Notes: generated by a model from the letters alone, not told the origin. A stretch of 64,000 nucleotides of DNA from Roseiarcus sp963709185 (GCA_963709185.1 CAVPVQ010000022.1:1-64000); one strand, 5' to 3'; positions 1-8,417 are shown, counted from the stretch's first letter. Numbers and translations: made by a program.

Positions 1-26
1 AGAAGACGCGGGCGGCGGCTCCGCTC

Positions 27-404
27 TCAGAGCTGGATCACGCCGAGGCGCGCCGCGTGGGCGACAGCGTCGGTGCGGCCGGTGGCGTCGAGCTTGTCGA
101 GCAGCGAGCCGACGTGGAATTTGACGGTGTGGACTGATATTCCGAGGCGACGGGCGATCGTCTTGTTCGAGGCGCCCGCCGCGAGATGGCCGAGCACCTC
201 GACCTCGCGCGGGGTCAGCGCGGCGGCCGGCTCGCTCGGCAGGTCGGCGGGGCGCGGCGACACCACAACGATGTCGGCAGCCTCGCCGGAGCGCGCGAGC
301 CGCAGGCCGGGGACGTCGGAAAGCAGCGCGGTCAGTCGGTCGGCGAGCGCGGGATCGTCGAGGGCGATCGCGATGACGATCGCCGCTGGCGCGCCGGCGC
401 TCAT
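27..404 (-). CDS. Small LuxR-type (FixJ/NarL HTH) regulator, probable separate cistron
   Basis: This 125-residue protein begins at ATG 404, which overlaps the restored stop of the HtrA-like gene as TGATG. Its last 65 residues are a textbook GerE/LuxR helix-turn-helix (LTPREVEVLGHLAAG, NKTIARRLGIS, VHTVKFHVGSLL). The first 55 residues resemble half a receiver domain but lack a phosphoacceptor Asp followed by the rest of the fold, so control by a classical kinase is doubtful. The overlap implies co-expression with the pseudoprotease, which may act as its sensor or partner (inference). As the sequence stands, the same residues form the C-terminus of the 27..1292 reading frame. Confidence 0.7.
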   Translation of the reverse strand: MSAGAPAAIVIAIALDDPALADRLTALLSDVPGLRLARSGEAADIVVVSPRPADLPSEPAAALTPREVEVLGHLAAGASNKTIARRLGISVHTVKFHVGSLLDKLDATGRTDAVAHAARLGVIQL

Positions 405-1292
405 CAGCTCTCCGGTCTTTCGCCGATGGTCAGCGCAGCTTCCGCCGGCGCCCCGCCGCGCAACAGAGAGAGTTCTGACGGTCGATCCGACGCTGTCGGG
501 GCCGAGCGCCCGCAGCAGCGTCCTGAGGTCGCGGATCGGCTGGCCATCCCATGCGACGATCACGTCGCCCTGGCGCACTCCCGCCGCGGCGCCGGGACCG
601 CTCGGATCGACATTCATCACCATCGCGCCGATTCCGCCGTCGCCGTCGAGCCTCGTCGGCTGCAGCCCGAGCCCGAGATAGCCGCGGGCGATCCGCCCGT
701 CGCTCGCCAGCTTCGCCGCCACGCGCTCGATGGTCGCGGCGGGGATGACCAGCGCCCTTTGTCGCGGCCCGAACACCGCCATGCCGAAGGCGCGGCCCGC
801 GGCGTCGAGCGCAAGGCCGCCCTCGCCGGCGCGGCGCAGCGAAAGATCCAGTTCGATGCGCGCGTCAATGTCGCCGCCGCGCAGGCTGCGCCACGCCACG
901 CCGACGAACGAAACCGCGCCGAAGGCGGCGAGCGGCGCGCCGTGTTGACGCCCGACCGCCAGCGCGACAGCGCCGACCGCCGGCGTCGCCGGTTGAAGCG
1001 GGGCGGCCGGAGCCTCGAGGCGATCGACCCGAAGCACCGCGACATCGGTGGTCGGATCGCGTCCGGCGACGGTCGCGGGGACGGTTTCGCCATCGGGCAG
1101 CCCGACCGAAATGTCGCCTTCCTCGGCGAGGGCTTCGTCGGCGGTGACGATCAGCCCCGGCCGCCAGACGAAGCCGCTCGAGCGGGAGCGCGCGGAATGG
1201 ATGGCGACGACGCTCGGCGCGGCCTGAGCCACGACATCGGCGAGCGCGTCGGAGAATTGTTGCAAGAGACCGGCGGGCGCGGTTTTCGACAT
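27..1292 (-). CDS. HtrA-like trypsin/PDZ pseudoprotease, read through into a LuxR-type HTH domain
   Basis: Residues 1 to about 180 have the DegP/HtrA (S1C) trypsin fold order. A PDZ domain follows, with GYLGLGL and GVRQGDVIVAWDG. The triad is degenerate: the Asp motif TDVAVL is present, but the His site reads VTADEA and the Ser site reads AGEGGLAL where active HtrA has GNSGGPL. It is therefore probably not a protease. ATG 1292 is chosen because GAGGAGG lies 7 bases upstream; an ATG at 1310 lacks such a site. After GPDSVGSTV the frame turns to unrelated sequence and then enters a LuxR-family protein. Removing one base near 473 restores a natural PDZ end (LSLLRGGAPAEAAL) and a TGA at 404-406 that overlaps the next ATG. 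So the fusion is likely a one-base insertion between two translationally coupled genes. No signal peptide is seen. Confidence 0.75.
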   Translation of the reverse strand: MSKTAPAGLLQQFSDALADVVAQAAPSVVAIHSARSRSSGFVWRPGLIVTADEALAEEGDISVGLPDGETVPATVAGRDPTTDVAVLRVDRLEAPAAPLQPATPAVGAVALAVGRQHGAPLAAFGAVSFVGVAWRSLRGGDIDARIELDLSLRRAGEGGLALDAAGRAFGMAVFGPRQRALVIPAATIERVAAKLASDGRIARGYLGLGLQPTRLDGDGGIGAMVMNVDPSGPGAAAGVRQGDVIVAWDGQPIRDLRTLLRALGPDSVGSTVRTLSVARRGAGGSCADHRRKTGELMSAGAPAAIVIAIALDDPALADRLTALLSDVPGLRLARSGEAADIVVVSPRPADLPSEPAAALTPREVEVLGHLAAGASNKTIARRLGISVHTVKFHVGSLLDKLDATGRTDAVAHAARLGVIQL

Positions 1293-1413
1293 GGGAGCCT
1301 CCTCAATCATTGCTCCAACGTATGACCCGCCCGGGCTGCCGCCTACTGCCCGGTTGGTCAGGTCCGACTGGAGAAGGCGCAAAGGCCGCGCCGCTTTAAG
1401 GAGCGTCTGAGGC

Positions 1414-2148
1414 TTAAGAGAACAGCAGGCCGCCGTTCACCGCGATGGTCTGGCCGGTCATGAAGGCGTTGTCGACCAGCATCAGCACGGCCCTGGCGAC
1501 CTCGTCCGCCTCGCCCATGCGACCGACCGGCACGCGGGCGCCCTGGCCGGCCGCCTTCAACGGCGCCCCCATGTCGGTGTCGATCGGCCCCGGCGCGACG
1601 GCGTTGACGGTGACGCCCTCGGCCGCCAGGCGAGAGGCGTAGCCGCGCGTCAAGCCTTCGAGGCCGGCCTTCGACGCGTTGTAATGGACGCCGACCAGGC
1701 CGCCGCCGCGCGCCGCGATCGACGAGATATTGACGATCCGGCCCCAGTGGCGCGCCCGCATGCCCGGCAGCACGGCGCTGATGCACAGGAACGCCGATTT
1801 GAGATTGATCGCCATCGTGCTGTCGAAGTCGTCCTCGGTCAGGTCGTCGAGGCCGCGAACCGTCGCCACGCCGGCGTTGTTGACCAGCACGTCGACGGGG
1901 CCGAGTTCGGCCTCGACCTCCTTGACCATAGCGTCGACCGCCCGGCGGCTGGCGACGTCCGCGCCAACCGCCATGGCGCGCCGGCCTCCGGCGAGGATTG
2001 CGCCGACCACTTCGGCGGCCTGCGGCTGGCGATCGCGATAGTTCACCGCGACATCGGCGCCGGCTCTCGCCAGGGCGAGCGCAACCGCCCGGCCAATGCC
2101 GCGCGATCCTCCGGTGACCAACGCGACGCGCTTCGCCAGATCGCCCAT
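1414..2148 (-). CDS. Short-chain dehydrogenase/reductase, FabG-like
   Basis: A classical SDR of 244 residues. It has the nucleotide-binding TGGSRGIG near residue 12, NNAG near residue 90, a catalytic Ser in NISSIAA and the YNASK catalytic pair, and ends in a normal TGQTIAVNGG segment. It probably reduces a 3-oxoacyl thioester or similar ketone with NAD(P)H in the cytoplasm; the exact substrate cannot be read from the sequence. The start at 2148 is preferred over the longer frame to 2265 because GGAG lies about 8 bases upstream and the extra 39 residues do not look like SDR sequence. It is in the same orientation as hemF but separated from it by 142 bases. Confidence 0.85.
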   Translation of the reverse strand: MGDLAKRVALVTGGSRGIGRAVALALARAGADVAVNYRDRQPQAAEVVGAILAGGRRAMAVGADVASRRAVDAMVKEVEAELGPVDVLVNNAGVATVRGLDDLTEDDFDSTMAINLKSAFLCISAVLPGMRARHWGRIVNISSIAARGGGLVGVHYNASKAGLEGLTRGYASRLAAEGVTVNAVAPGPIDTDMGAPLKAAGQGARVPVGRMGEADEVARAVLMLVDNAFMTGQTIAVNGGLLFS

Positions 2149-2290
2149 TGCAACGCTCCGTGGTTGAACGCGACGCCCGATCCGGGCGCATCGCGGGACG
2201 GGCGGCCGGCTGAGGCAGCCACGCGTCAGGAGGCTCTGGCTAGCCAGTTTTCCCGAGATAGGCAATTGCGTCTGAAACCGGACGGCCCGC

Positions 2291-3196
2291 TCACGGCCAC
2301 TTCACGACCGGCGGCATCGAGGACAGGATCGAATCGACATTGCCGCCGGTCTTCAGCCCGAAGATCGTGCCGCGATCGTAGAGCAGGTTGAATTCGACGT
2401 AGCGGCCGCGACGCGCCAGTTGCTCCTCACGGTCGGCCTCGCTCCACGGCGCCGCGAAATTGGCGCGCACGATCGCCGGATAGATCAGGGCGAAGGTCTC
2501 GCCGACGTCCCGCGTGAACGCGAAGCCGGCGTCGAAGACCGCGCCGTCCGGCGGGCAATCGAGATGATCGTAGAAGATGCCGCCGACCCCGCGCGGCTCG
2601 CCGCGGTGCTTGAGATAGAAATATTCGTCGCACCATTGCTTGAACCGGTCGTAGGGCGCGACTGCGGCGTGACGCGCGCAGGTCTGGCGCATCGCCTCGT
2701 GGAAAGCCTGCGCGTCGGGATCGCTCTGGACGCGGCGCCGGTCGAGCGTCGGGGTCAGGTCCGCGCCGCCGCCGAACCATTGCTTGGTCGTTGCGACAAA
2801 ACGGGTGTTCATGTGGACGGCCGGAACGTTCGGGTTGCGGGGATGGGCGATCAGCGAAATCCCCGCCGCCCAGAAGCGCGGATCGGTCTGCGCGCCCTCG
2901 ATCTGGCCGGCGAATTCCGGGGCGAGGGTTCCAAACACCGTGGAGACATGCACCCCCGCCTTCTCGAACACGCGCCCGCGCAACATCGCCGCCCGGCCGC
3001 CGCCGCCCGGCGCGCCCGAATGGTCGAGGCGCGACCACGGCGCGCCCACGAATCGGCCGGGAGCCTGAGCATCGCCGGCGAACGGGCCCGGCGCGTCGTC
3101 CTCCAGCTTTTCGAGCGCCGCGATCAATGTAAGTTGCAGGCCCTCGAACCAGGCGGCGACGGCGCGTTGGCGGGCCTCGACGGTTGCATGCGTCAT
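2291..3196 (-). CDS. hemF: Oxygen-dependent coproporphyrinogen III oxidase
   Basis: 301 residues, the normal HemF length. It oxidatively decarboxylates coproporphyrinogen III to protoporphyrinogen IX using O2. Family hallmarks are visible in order: GGGGRAAMLRG, VFEKAGVHVSTVFG, HMNTRF, WFGGGADLTP, KQWCDEYFYLKHR, GVGGIFYDHL and the C-terminal RGRYVEFNLLYDRGT. The ATG at 3196 overlaps the trmL stop as ATGA, so the two are translationally coupled. The neighbourhood (trmL, then the bc1 operon on the other strand) suits haem supply for cytochromes under aerobic conditions. Confidence 0.95.
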   Translation of the reverse strand: MTHATVEARQRAVAAWFEGLQLTLIAALEKLEDDAPGPFAGDAQAPGRFVGAPWSRLDHSGAPGGGGRAAMLRGRVFEKAGVHVSTVFGTLAPEFAGQIEGAQTDPRFWAAGISLIAHPRNPNVPAVHMNTRFVATTKQWFGGGADLTPTLDRRRVQSDPDAQAFHEAMRQTCARHAAVAPYDRFKQWCDEYFYLKHRGEPRGVGGIFYDHLDCPPDGAVFDAGFAFTRDVGETFALIYPAIVRANFAAPWSEADREEQLARRGRYVEFNLLYDRGTIFGLKTGGNVDSILSSMPPVVKWP

Positions 3197-3681
3197 CCTG
3201 TCGCTCCCCCGGCGCGTCCGATCTGGCGCAGCGCCTCGCCAAGCGCCAGCGCCGCCGCGACGCTCACGTTGAGCGAGCGCAACGGCGGCCGGATGGCGAT
3301 GCGAATTCGCGCGTCGGCGTCGTCGTGCACCTCCTGCGGCGCGCCAGCCAATTCCCGCCCGACCATGATGACGTCGTCCGCGCGGAACGCGAAATCCCAC
3401 AGGGTCTCCTGCGCGCTTGTGGTCAGCAGCACCAGCCTTTTGCGGTTGTCGCGCCGCCATTGCGAAAAGGCGCGCCACGAAACATGGCGATCGATCTCGA
3501 CGTGGTCGAGATAGTCCATGCCGGCGCGGCGAAAATGGCGGTCGGAGACCGGAAAGCCGGCCGGTTCGATGATCGCCGCCCGGACGCCGAAACAGGCGCA
3601 GGTGCGCAGCATGGCGCCGGTGTTCTGGGCGATGTCGGGCTCATAGAGCGCGAGGCGGAGAGAAGGGGCGAACGGCGCCAT
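3193..3681 (-). CDS. trmL: tRNA (cytidine(34)-2'-O)-methyltransferase
   Basis: A 162-residue SPOUT-class methyltransferase of the TrmL/YibK group, which 2'-O-methylates the wobble base of tRNA-Leu isoacceptors. The sequence has the opening RLALYEPDIAQNTGAMLRT, the PAGFPVSDRHFRRAGMDYLD block, GRELAGAP and the knotted C-terminus RSLNVSVAAALALGEALRQ. ATG 3681 gives the standard length. The gene runs into hemF with a four-base overlap. The region upstream is shared with the divergent petABC operon. Confidence 0.92.
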   Translation of the reverse strand: MAPFAPSLRLALYEPDIAQNTGAMLRTCACFGVRAAIIEPAGFPVSDRHFRRAGMDYLDHVEIDRHVSWRAFSQWRRDNRKRLVLLTTSAQETLWDFAFRADDVIMVGRELAGAPQEVHDDADARIRIAIRPPLRSLNVSVAAALALGEALRQIGRAGGATG

Positions 3682-3984
3682 GGCTTTGGCCTTTAGAGCC
3701 AACCGCGGAAAAGGGAAAGCCGCGACCGCGCGATCCCCGCCCCGCCGCCGTGACGACACGCCGCGCCCGGCGCCCCGATCGGACTATGGACAACCAAAGC
3801 GAAGGGTGCGAAATAGCCGCGAACGACGGGCCGTGGGCGCGCTCTTTTGGCGTTTATCTGGTCTGTCCGGGCGCCGGCTGGCGTTTCGAAATTAAGTGTT
3901 CTGAGGCGCAGCGAATGCGGCTCGATCGGCTCGGCGCGATCGCCCGGAAAGGGTAGGGCGCCGCCGCAGGAATTGGGGGCTCAT
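3682..3984. other. Intergenic region between trmL and petA (303 bp)
   Basis: This divergent spacer should hold the promoters of trmL-hemF and petABC. A 57-codon frame (ATG 3786 to TAG 3956) exists on the plus strand but has no clear ribosome site or recognisable family, and I do not call it a gene. A GGGGG run at 3975-3979 serves as the ribosome site of petA. I find no convincing promoter hexamers or operator. Confidence 0.5.
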
Positions 3985-4503
3985 TTGGCAGGCGCGGCGA
4001 CCGTCGATCCGAACCGCAGGGATTTCCTGTTCCTGGCCACCGGCGCGGTCGGCGCGGTCGGCGTCGCCGCGGTCGCCTGGCCGCTGATCGACCAGATGAA
4101 TCCCGACGCGTCGACGCTGGCCCTGGCGGCGATCGAAGTCGACATCAGCGCGATCGCGGAAGGCCAGATCGTCACGGTGAAGTGGCGCGGCAAGCCGGTG
4201 TTCATCCGCCACCGCACGCCCAAGGAGATCGAGGAGGCGGTCGCGACGCCGCTCAGCGAATTGCGCGATCCGCAGACCGACGCCGAGCGCGTCAAGAAGG
4301 CGCCGTGGCTGATCGTGGTCGGCGTCTGCACGCATCTCGGCTGCGTGCCGCTTGGCCATCAGGGCAAATACGGCGGCTGGTTCTGCCCCTGCCACGGGTC
4401 GGTCTACGACACTTCCGCGCGCATTCGCCAGGGGCCGGCGCCGCTCAATCTCGAAGTTCCCGAATACGCGTTCCTGTCCGATGCGAAAGTGCGGATCGGT
4501 TGA
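3985..4503 (+). CDS. petA: Ubiquinol-cytochrome c reductase, Rieske iron-sulfur subunit
   Basis: 172 residues, normal for an alphaproteobacterial Rieske protein. It carries the 2Fe-2S cluster that takes the first electron from ubiquinol in the bc1 complex. A twin-arginine-type start (PNRRDFLFLATGAVGAVG) leads into one membrane anchor, followed by the Rieske box motifs CTHLGC and CPCHGS. The start is assigned to TTG 3985: GGGGG lies 5 bases upstream, it sits just before the Tat motif, and the longer frame to 3847 would put 46 arginine-rich residues ahead of it. First gene of petA-petB-petC; petB follows after 68 bases. Confidence 0.9.
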   Translation: MAGAATVDPNRRDFLFLATGAVGAVGVAAVAWPLIDQMNPDASTLALAAIEVDISAIAEGQIVTVKWRGKPVFIRHRTPKEIEEAVATPLSELRDPQTDAERVKKAPWLIVVGVCTHLGCVPLGHQGKYGGWFCPCHGSVYDTSARIRQGPAPLNLEVPEYAFLSDAKVRIG

Positions 4504-4571
4504 TCCCGGGGCTGCAGCCCGGCTATCGTTTCGCGCAATTCCCGCCAGCCTGTCGATAGAGAACCAAAGTC

Positions 4572-5822
4572 ATGAGCGGACCCACGACTTACGTCCCCAA
4601 AAGCGCTCTCGCTCGCTGGTTTGAAAGCCGACTGCCCATCATGGGGCTCGTGCATTCGTCGTTCGTCGCCTATCCGGTCCCGCGCAATCTCAACTATCTC
4701 TGGACGTTCGGCGCCATTCTGTCGTTCATGCTGGTCGCCCAGATCGTCACCGGCGTGGTGCTGGCGATGCACTACACGCCGGAGTCGACGATGGCGTTCA
4801 ACTCGGTCGAGCACATCATGCGCGACGTCAATTTCGGCTGGCTGCTGCGCTACCTGCATTCGAACGGCGCGTCGATGTTCTTCCTCGCCGTCTATATCCA
4901 CATCTTTCGCGGCATCTATTACGGGTCCTACAAGGCGCCGCGCGAGGTGCTGTGGATTCTCGGCGTGATCATCTACCTCCTGATGATGGCGACCGCGTTC
5001 ATGGGCTACGTGCTGCCGTGGGGCCAGATGAGCTTCTGGGGCGCGACGGTCATCACCAACCTGTTCTCGGCGATTCCGATCGTCGGCAAGAACGTTTCGA
5101 TCTGGCTGTGGGGCGCCTACGCGGTCGACAACGCGACGCTGACCCGCTTCTTCTCGCTGCACTACCTGCTGCCGTTCATGATCGCCGGCGTCGTCGGCCT
5201 GCATGTCTGGGCGCTGCACGTCGGCGGCCAGAACAATCCGGACGGCGTCGAGATCAAGAATGTCGAGCGCGACACCGTCGCCTTCACGCCTTACGCCACG
5301 CTCAAGGACGCGCTGGGGCTGGCGGTGTTCCTGATCGTCTACGCCTGGTTCGTCTTCTACATTCCCAACTACCTCGGGGACGCCGACAATTACATCCCGG
5401 CCAATCCGCTGGTCACGCCGGCCCATATCGTGCCGGAATGGTATCTGCTGCCGTTCTACGCGATCCTGCGCGCCATTCCGAACAAGCTGGTCGGCGTCGT
5501 CTGCCTGTTCAGCGCCATCGCCGTGCTCGCGTTCCTGCCGTGGCTCGACACCTCGCCGGTCAAATCAGGCAAATACCGCCCGGTGTTCCGCGTGTTCTTC
5601 TGGGTGTTCGTCGCGGTCTGCCTCGGTCTGGGTTGGCTCGGCTCGCAGGAAGTGACGGACAACGCCACCCTGGCGGCGCGGCTGCTGGCGTTCTGCTATT
5701 TCGCGTTCTTCCTGATCGTCCTGCCGCTGCTCGGACTGTTCGAGAAGACCAAGCCGCTGCCGGCCTCGATCGCCGACGCGGTGCTGGCCAAAGGCGCGTC
5801 GGCGGCGCAGCCCGCCGAATGA
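4572..5822 (+). CDS. petB: Ubiquinol-cytochrome c reductase, cytochrome b subunit
   Basis: 416 residues with the eight-helix cytochrome b plan. It carries both b haems and the Qo and Qi quinone sites of the bc1 complex. Visible signatures include RYLHSNGASMFF (haem His in helix B), GYVLPWGQMSFWG, the helix D pair HYLLPFMIAGVVGLHVWALH, and the Qo-site motif PEWYLLPFYAILRAIPNK. No insertions or breaks are seen. It is followed by petC with a 30-base gap, so all three genes are probably co-transcribed. Confidence 0.97.
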   Translation: MSGPTTYVPKSALARWFESRLPIMGLVHSSFVAYPVPRNLNYLWTFGAILSFMLVAQIVTGVVLAMHYTPESTMAFNSVEHIMRDVNFGWLLRYLHSNGASMFFLAVYIHIFRGIYYGSYKAPREVLWILGVIIYLLMMATAFMGYVLPWGQMSFWGATVITNLFSAIPIVGKNVSIWLWGAYAVDNATLTRFFSLHYLLPFMIAGVVGLHVWALHVGGQNNPDGVEIKNVERDTVAFTPYATLKDALGLAVFLIVYAWFVFYIPNYLGDADNYIPANPLVTPAHIVPEWYLLPFYAILRAIPNKLVGVVCLFSAIAVLAFLPWLDTSPVKSGKYRPVFRVFFWVFVAVCLGLGWLGSQEVTDNATLAARLLAFCYFAFFLIVLPLLGLFEKTKPLPASIADAVLAKGASAAQPAE

Positions 5823-5852
5823 TTTGAAACCGATCGCTCAAGGGAAATGCAC

Positions 5853-7031
5853 ATGATCCGTTTCAAAGAAATCGCCTTCGCCGCCGCGGCGTTGGCGCTG
5901 GTCGCGGCGCCCGGCGCGGTCTCGCGCGCCGACGACGCCGCCCCGGCCGCCAGCGCGCCGGCTCCCGCGCAGCCTGACGCCAGCGCTCCGGCCGCCGCCG
6001 CTCCTGCTCCCGCGACTCCTGCGCAGCCTGACGCGAGCGCTCCGGCCGCCGCCGCGCCGCCGCCGGCGGCCGCCGCCGCTCCTGCGCCCGCTGCAACTCC
6101 CGCGCCCGCCGCCGCTCCAGCCCCGGCCGCTGCGGCGCCCGCCGCTCCCGCGACTCCGGCTCCCGCCGCAACGCCCGCTCCGGCGGCGCCTGCCGCAAAG
6201 CCCACCCCCGCCGCCGCGGCTCCCCCGGCCGCCGCCCCGGCGCCAGCCGCCGGCGAAGCGCCGGCGGCGGAACAGGCCGGCGCGGAGGCTCAGCCTTCGC
6301 CGTCGCGGCAAAGCTGGAGCTTTTCCGGGATGTTCGGAACCTACGATCAGGCGCAGTTGCAGCGCGGCTTCAAGGTTTATCACGACGTTTGCGGCAATTG
6401 TCACCGGCTCAGCATCCCCTTCCGCACGCTGTCCGACCCCGGCGGCCCGAGGTTCAGCGACGCGCAGGTCAAGGCGCTGGCGGCGACCTACCAGGTCACC
6501 AACGACACGCCCAATGACCAGGGCGAGATTTTCAAGCGCCCCGGCATTCCCTCCGACATTTTCCCGCCGCCGGACGCCTATCCCAATCCGGAGGCCGCCG
6601 CCGCGACTTTCGGCAAGGCGCCGCCCGACATGGCCTTGCTCGCCAAGGCGCGGAAATATGAGCGCGGCTTCCCGTGGTTCATCTTCGACGCCCTGCCGGG
6701 CGTGCAATATCAGGAGCTCGGCGCCGACTATATCTACGCCATCCTGACCGGCTACACGAACGAGCAGGATCCGAACTGGAACCTGTATTTTCCCGGCCAC
6801 AAGATCGCCATGCCGCAACCGCCGATCACCGACGGCTCGGTGGAATACACCGACGGAACGCCGGCTACGTTGACCAACTATGCGAAGGACGTGACCGCCT
6901 TCCTCTATTGGGCGGCCGAGCCGAGCCTCGCCGAGCGCAAGAAGATCGGCTTGCGGGTGATGATTTTCCTGATCGTGTTCGCCGGCCTGCTCTATTTCAC
7001 CAAGAAGAAGGTCTGGGCGAAGCTTCACTAG
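5853..7031 (+). CDS. petC: Cytochrome c1 with a long Ala/Pro-rich N-terminal segment
   Basis: Cytochrome c1 of the bc1 complex passes electrons from the Rieske protein to a periplasmic cytochrome c. A signal peptide (residues 1 to about 25) is followed by roughly 120 residues made almost only of Ala and Pro. Then comes the c1 domain with the haem motif CGNCH near residue 190, PPDMALLAKAR, and a C-terminal anchor (VMIFLIVFAGLLYF) ending in basic residues. I chose ATG 5853 because AAGGGA lies 7 bases upstream; ATG 5847 is two codons earlier. At about 392 residues it is more than 100 longer than usual c1 proteins, entirely because of the Ala/Pro segment. Confidence 0.93.
   Translation: MIRFKEIAFAAAALALVAAPGAVSRADDAAPAASAPAPAQPDASAPAAAAPAPATPAQPDASAPAAAAPPPAAAAAPAPAATPAPAAAPAPAAAAPAAPATPAPAATPAPAAPAAKPTPAAAAPPAAAPAPAAGEAPAAEQAGAEAQPSPSRQSWSFSGMFGTYDQAQLQRGFKVYHDVCGNCHRLSIPFRTLSDPGGPRFSDAQVKALAATYQVTNDTPNDQGEIFKRPGIPSDIFPPPDAYPNPEAAAATFGKAPPDMALLAKARKYERGFPWFIFDALPGVQYQELGADYIYAILTGYTNEQDPNWNLYFPGHKIAMPQPPITDGSVEYTDGTPATLTNYAKDVTAFLYWAAEPSLAERKKIGLRVMIFLIVFAGLLYFTKKKVWAKLH
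5938..6270 (+). repeat. Low-complexity Ala/Pro-coding tract with a duplicated unit in petC
   Basis: This stretch codes almost exclusively for Ala and Pro. The peptide AQPDASAPAAAAP occurs twice, spaced about 60 bases apart with near-identical codons, pointing to recent tandem duplication. GC content is extreme, and the opposite strand shows long but meaningless Gly/Arg-rich open frames. The tract is likely to vary in length between strains. Confidence 0.8.
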
Positions 7032-7188
7032 GCCTTGCGGATTTCATGGTTCGGCCGGCCGTTTTCCGACAGCCGCCGCGTTTTCGCGCCGCGCGTCGTC
7101 GACCCCGCTGTCCGCCGCAGGCGAAACATGGATTGATCCGGCGCTGGCGCTCGACAATAATGAGTCGGTGGACGCGGAGCCGAAGCGC

Positions 7189-8064
7189 ATGACCAAGGCG
7201 ATCGTCGGAATCATCGGCGGCTCGGGCGTCTACAGCCTCGACGCGCTGACGCAGATGCGCGAAGAGAAGGTCGCGACCCCGTGGGGCGAGCCGTCCGACG
7301 CCTTGCGGTTCGGCAGGATCGGCTCGACCGAGGCGGTGTTCCTGGCCCGGCACGGGCGCGGGCATCGCTTCTCGCCGTCGGGCGTCAACTACCGCGCCAA
7401 CATCGACGCGCTGAAGCGGGTCGGCGTCACCGACATCATTTCGCTCTCCGCCTGCGGCTCCTTCCGGCGCGAATTCTACCCCGGCCTGTTCGTGCTGGTC
7501 GACCAGTTCGACGACCGCACCTGGCGGCGCGAGACGAGCTTCTTCGGCAACGGCTGCGTCGCGCATGTCTCGATGGCCCATCCGGTCGCGCCGCGTTTGC
7601 AGCGGCGGATCGCCGACGCGGCCGCCGCCGAAGGCATCGCCTGTCACCTCGGCGGAACCTATCTGTGCATCGAAGGGCCGCAGTTCTCCTCGTTCGCCGA
7701 GTCGCTGAACCATCAGGCGCGCGGCGCCGACGTCATCGGCATGACCGGGGCGACCGAGGCCAAGCTCGCGCGCGAGGCGGAGATTTCCTATGCGACGATC
7801 GCAATGGTCACCGACTTCGATTGCTGGCACGAAGAGCACGGCGCCGTCGATGTCGCGGCGGTCGTCAAGGTCATGCATGAAAATGCGCAGCGCGCCGGGG
7901 CGCTTGTTGCGCGCGTGCTGAGCGAGTTTCCCGCCGAACACGAGGCTTGCCCGACCGGCTCCGATCGCGCGCTGGACAACGCGATCATGACGGCGCCGGA
8001 GGCGCGCGACCCCGAACTGGTCAAGAAGCTCGACGCCGTCGCCGGGCGCGTGTTGCGAGGCTGA
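7189..8064 (+). CDS. mtnP: S-methyl-5'-thioadenosine phosphorylase
   Basis: 291 residues, the usual MTAP/PNP family length. It cleaves methylthioadenosine (from polyamine synthesis) to adenine and methylthioribose-1-phosphate. Motifs: GIIGGSGVY at the N-terminus, LARHGRGH, PSGVNYRANIDALK, GTYLCIEGPQFSS and GMTGATEAKLARE, then MVTDFDCWHE. ATG 7189 has GGAG 9 bases upstream; a GTG at 7168 is a less likely start. It follows petC by 157 bases. Confidence 0.93.
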   Translation: MTKAIVGIIGGSGVYSLDALTQMREEKVATPWGEPSDALRFGRIGSTEAVFLARHGRGHRFSPSGVNYRANIDALKRVGVTDIISLSACGSFRREFYPGLFVLVDQFDDRTWRRETSFFGNGCVAHVSMAHPVAPRLQRRIADAAAAEGIACHLGGTYLCIEGPQFSSFAESLNHQARGADVIGMTGATEAKLAREAEISYATIAMVTDFDCWHEEHGAVDVAAVVKVMHENAQRAGALVARVLSEFPAEHEACPTGSDRALDNAIMTAPEARDPELVKKLDAVAGRVLRG

Positions 8065-8153
8065 AAGCGAACCCTGGCAAACCTGCGGCCCGCCGCGTGG
8101 ACGCGCGACGCGCGCGAGCCGGATATTGGCCTCAGGCAGGTCTGCCCGCCTCG

Positions 8154-8417
8154 TCAGAAACCAAGGTTCGCGGCCGACGCGAACTTGCCCTTGACGGCGG
8201 CGCGCGCTCCCGACCGCTCCTCATCCGCCAGCGCTTTGCGTCCATCGTCGGTGATCTCGGTCAGCAGATCGAGCACGCCGATCGGAATGACCTGGGCGAG
8301 CCCGGCGTCTTTCAGTTCGGCGAACCCTGGCGAGACGCCGCCGGTGGTCACCCGCCGATGGGCCGGCAATTCGACAAGCTCGCGCAGCAAGTTGAAATGG
8401 CTGTCGGTCAATTTCAT
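8154..8417 (-). CDS. Small hypothetical protein, possibly winged-helix
   Basis: 87 residues starting at ATG 8417, with GGAGGAGG immediately upstream, which supports real translation. The pattern (SHFNLLRELVELP, GFAELKDAGLAQV, LTEITDDGRKALAD) resembles the recognition-helix and wing arrangement of small winged-helix proteins, but no specific family can be named. It lies convergent with mtnP and divergent from xsc. Confidence 0.6.
   Translation of the reverse strand: MKLTDSHFNLLRELVELPAHRRVTTGGVSPGFAELKDAGLAQVIPIGVLDLLTEITDDGRKALADEERSGARAAVKGKFASAANLGF

Noticed and set aside
27..1382. A natural protease-LuxR fusion receptor
   Set aside because: A single-base correction restores two normal coupled genes with a TGATG overlap, so the fusion is better explained by an insertion.
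3786..3956. 57-codon open frame ahead of petA
   Set aside because: No ribosome site, no recognisable family, and it lies in the expected promoter region.
5863..6198. Long Gly/Ala- and Arg-rich open frames on the strand opposite petC
   Set aside because: They are shadows of the Ala/Pro repeat tract and have no coding features of their own.
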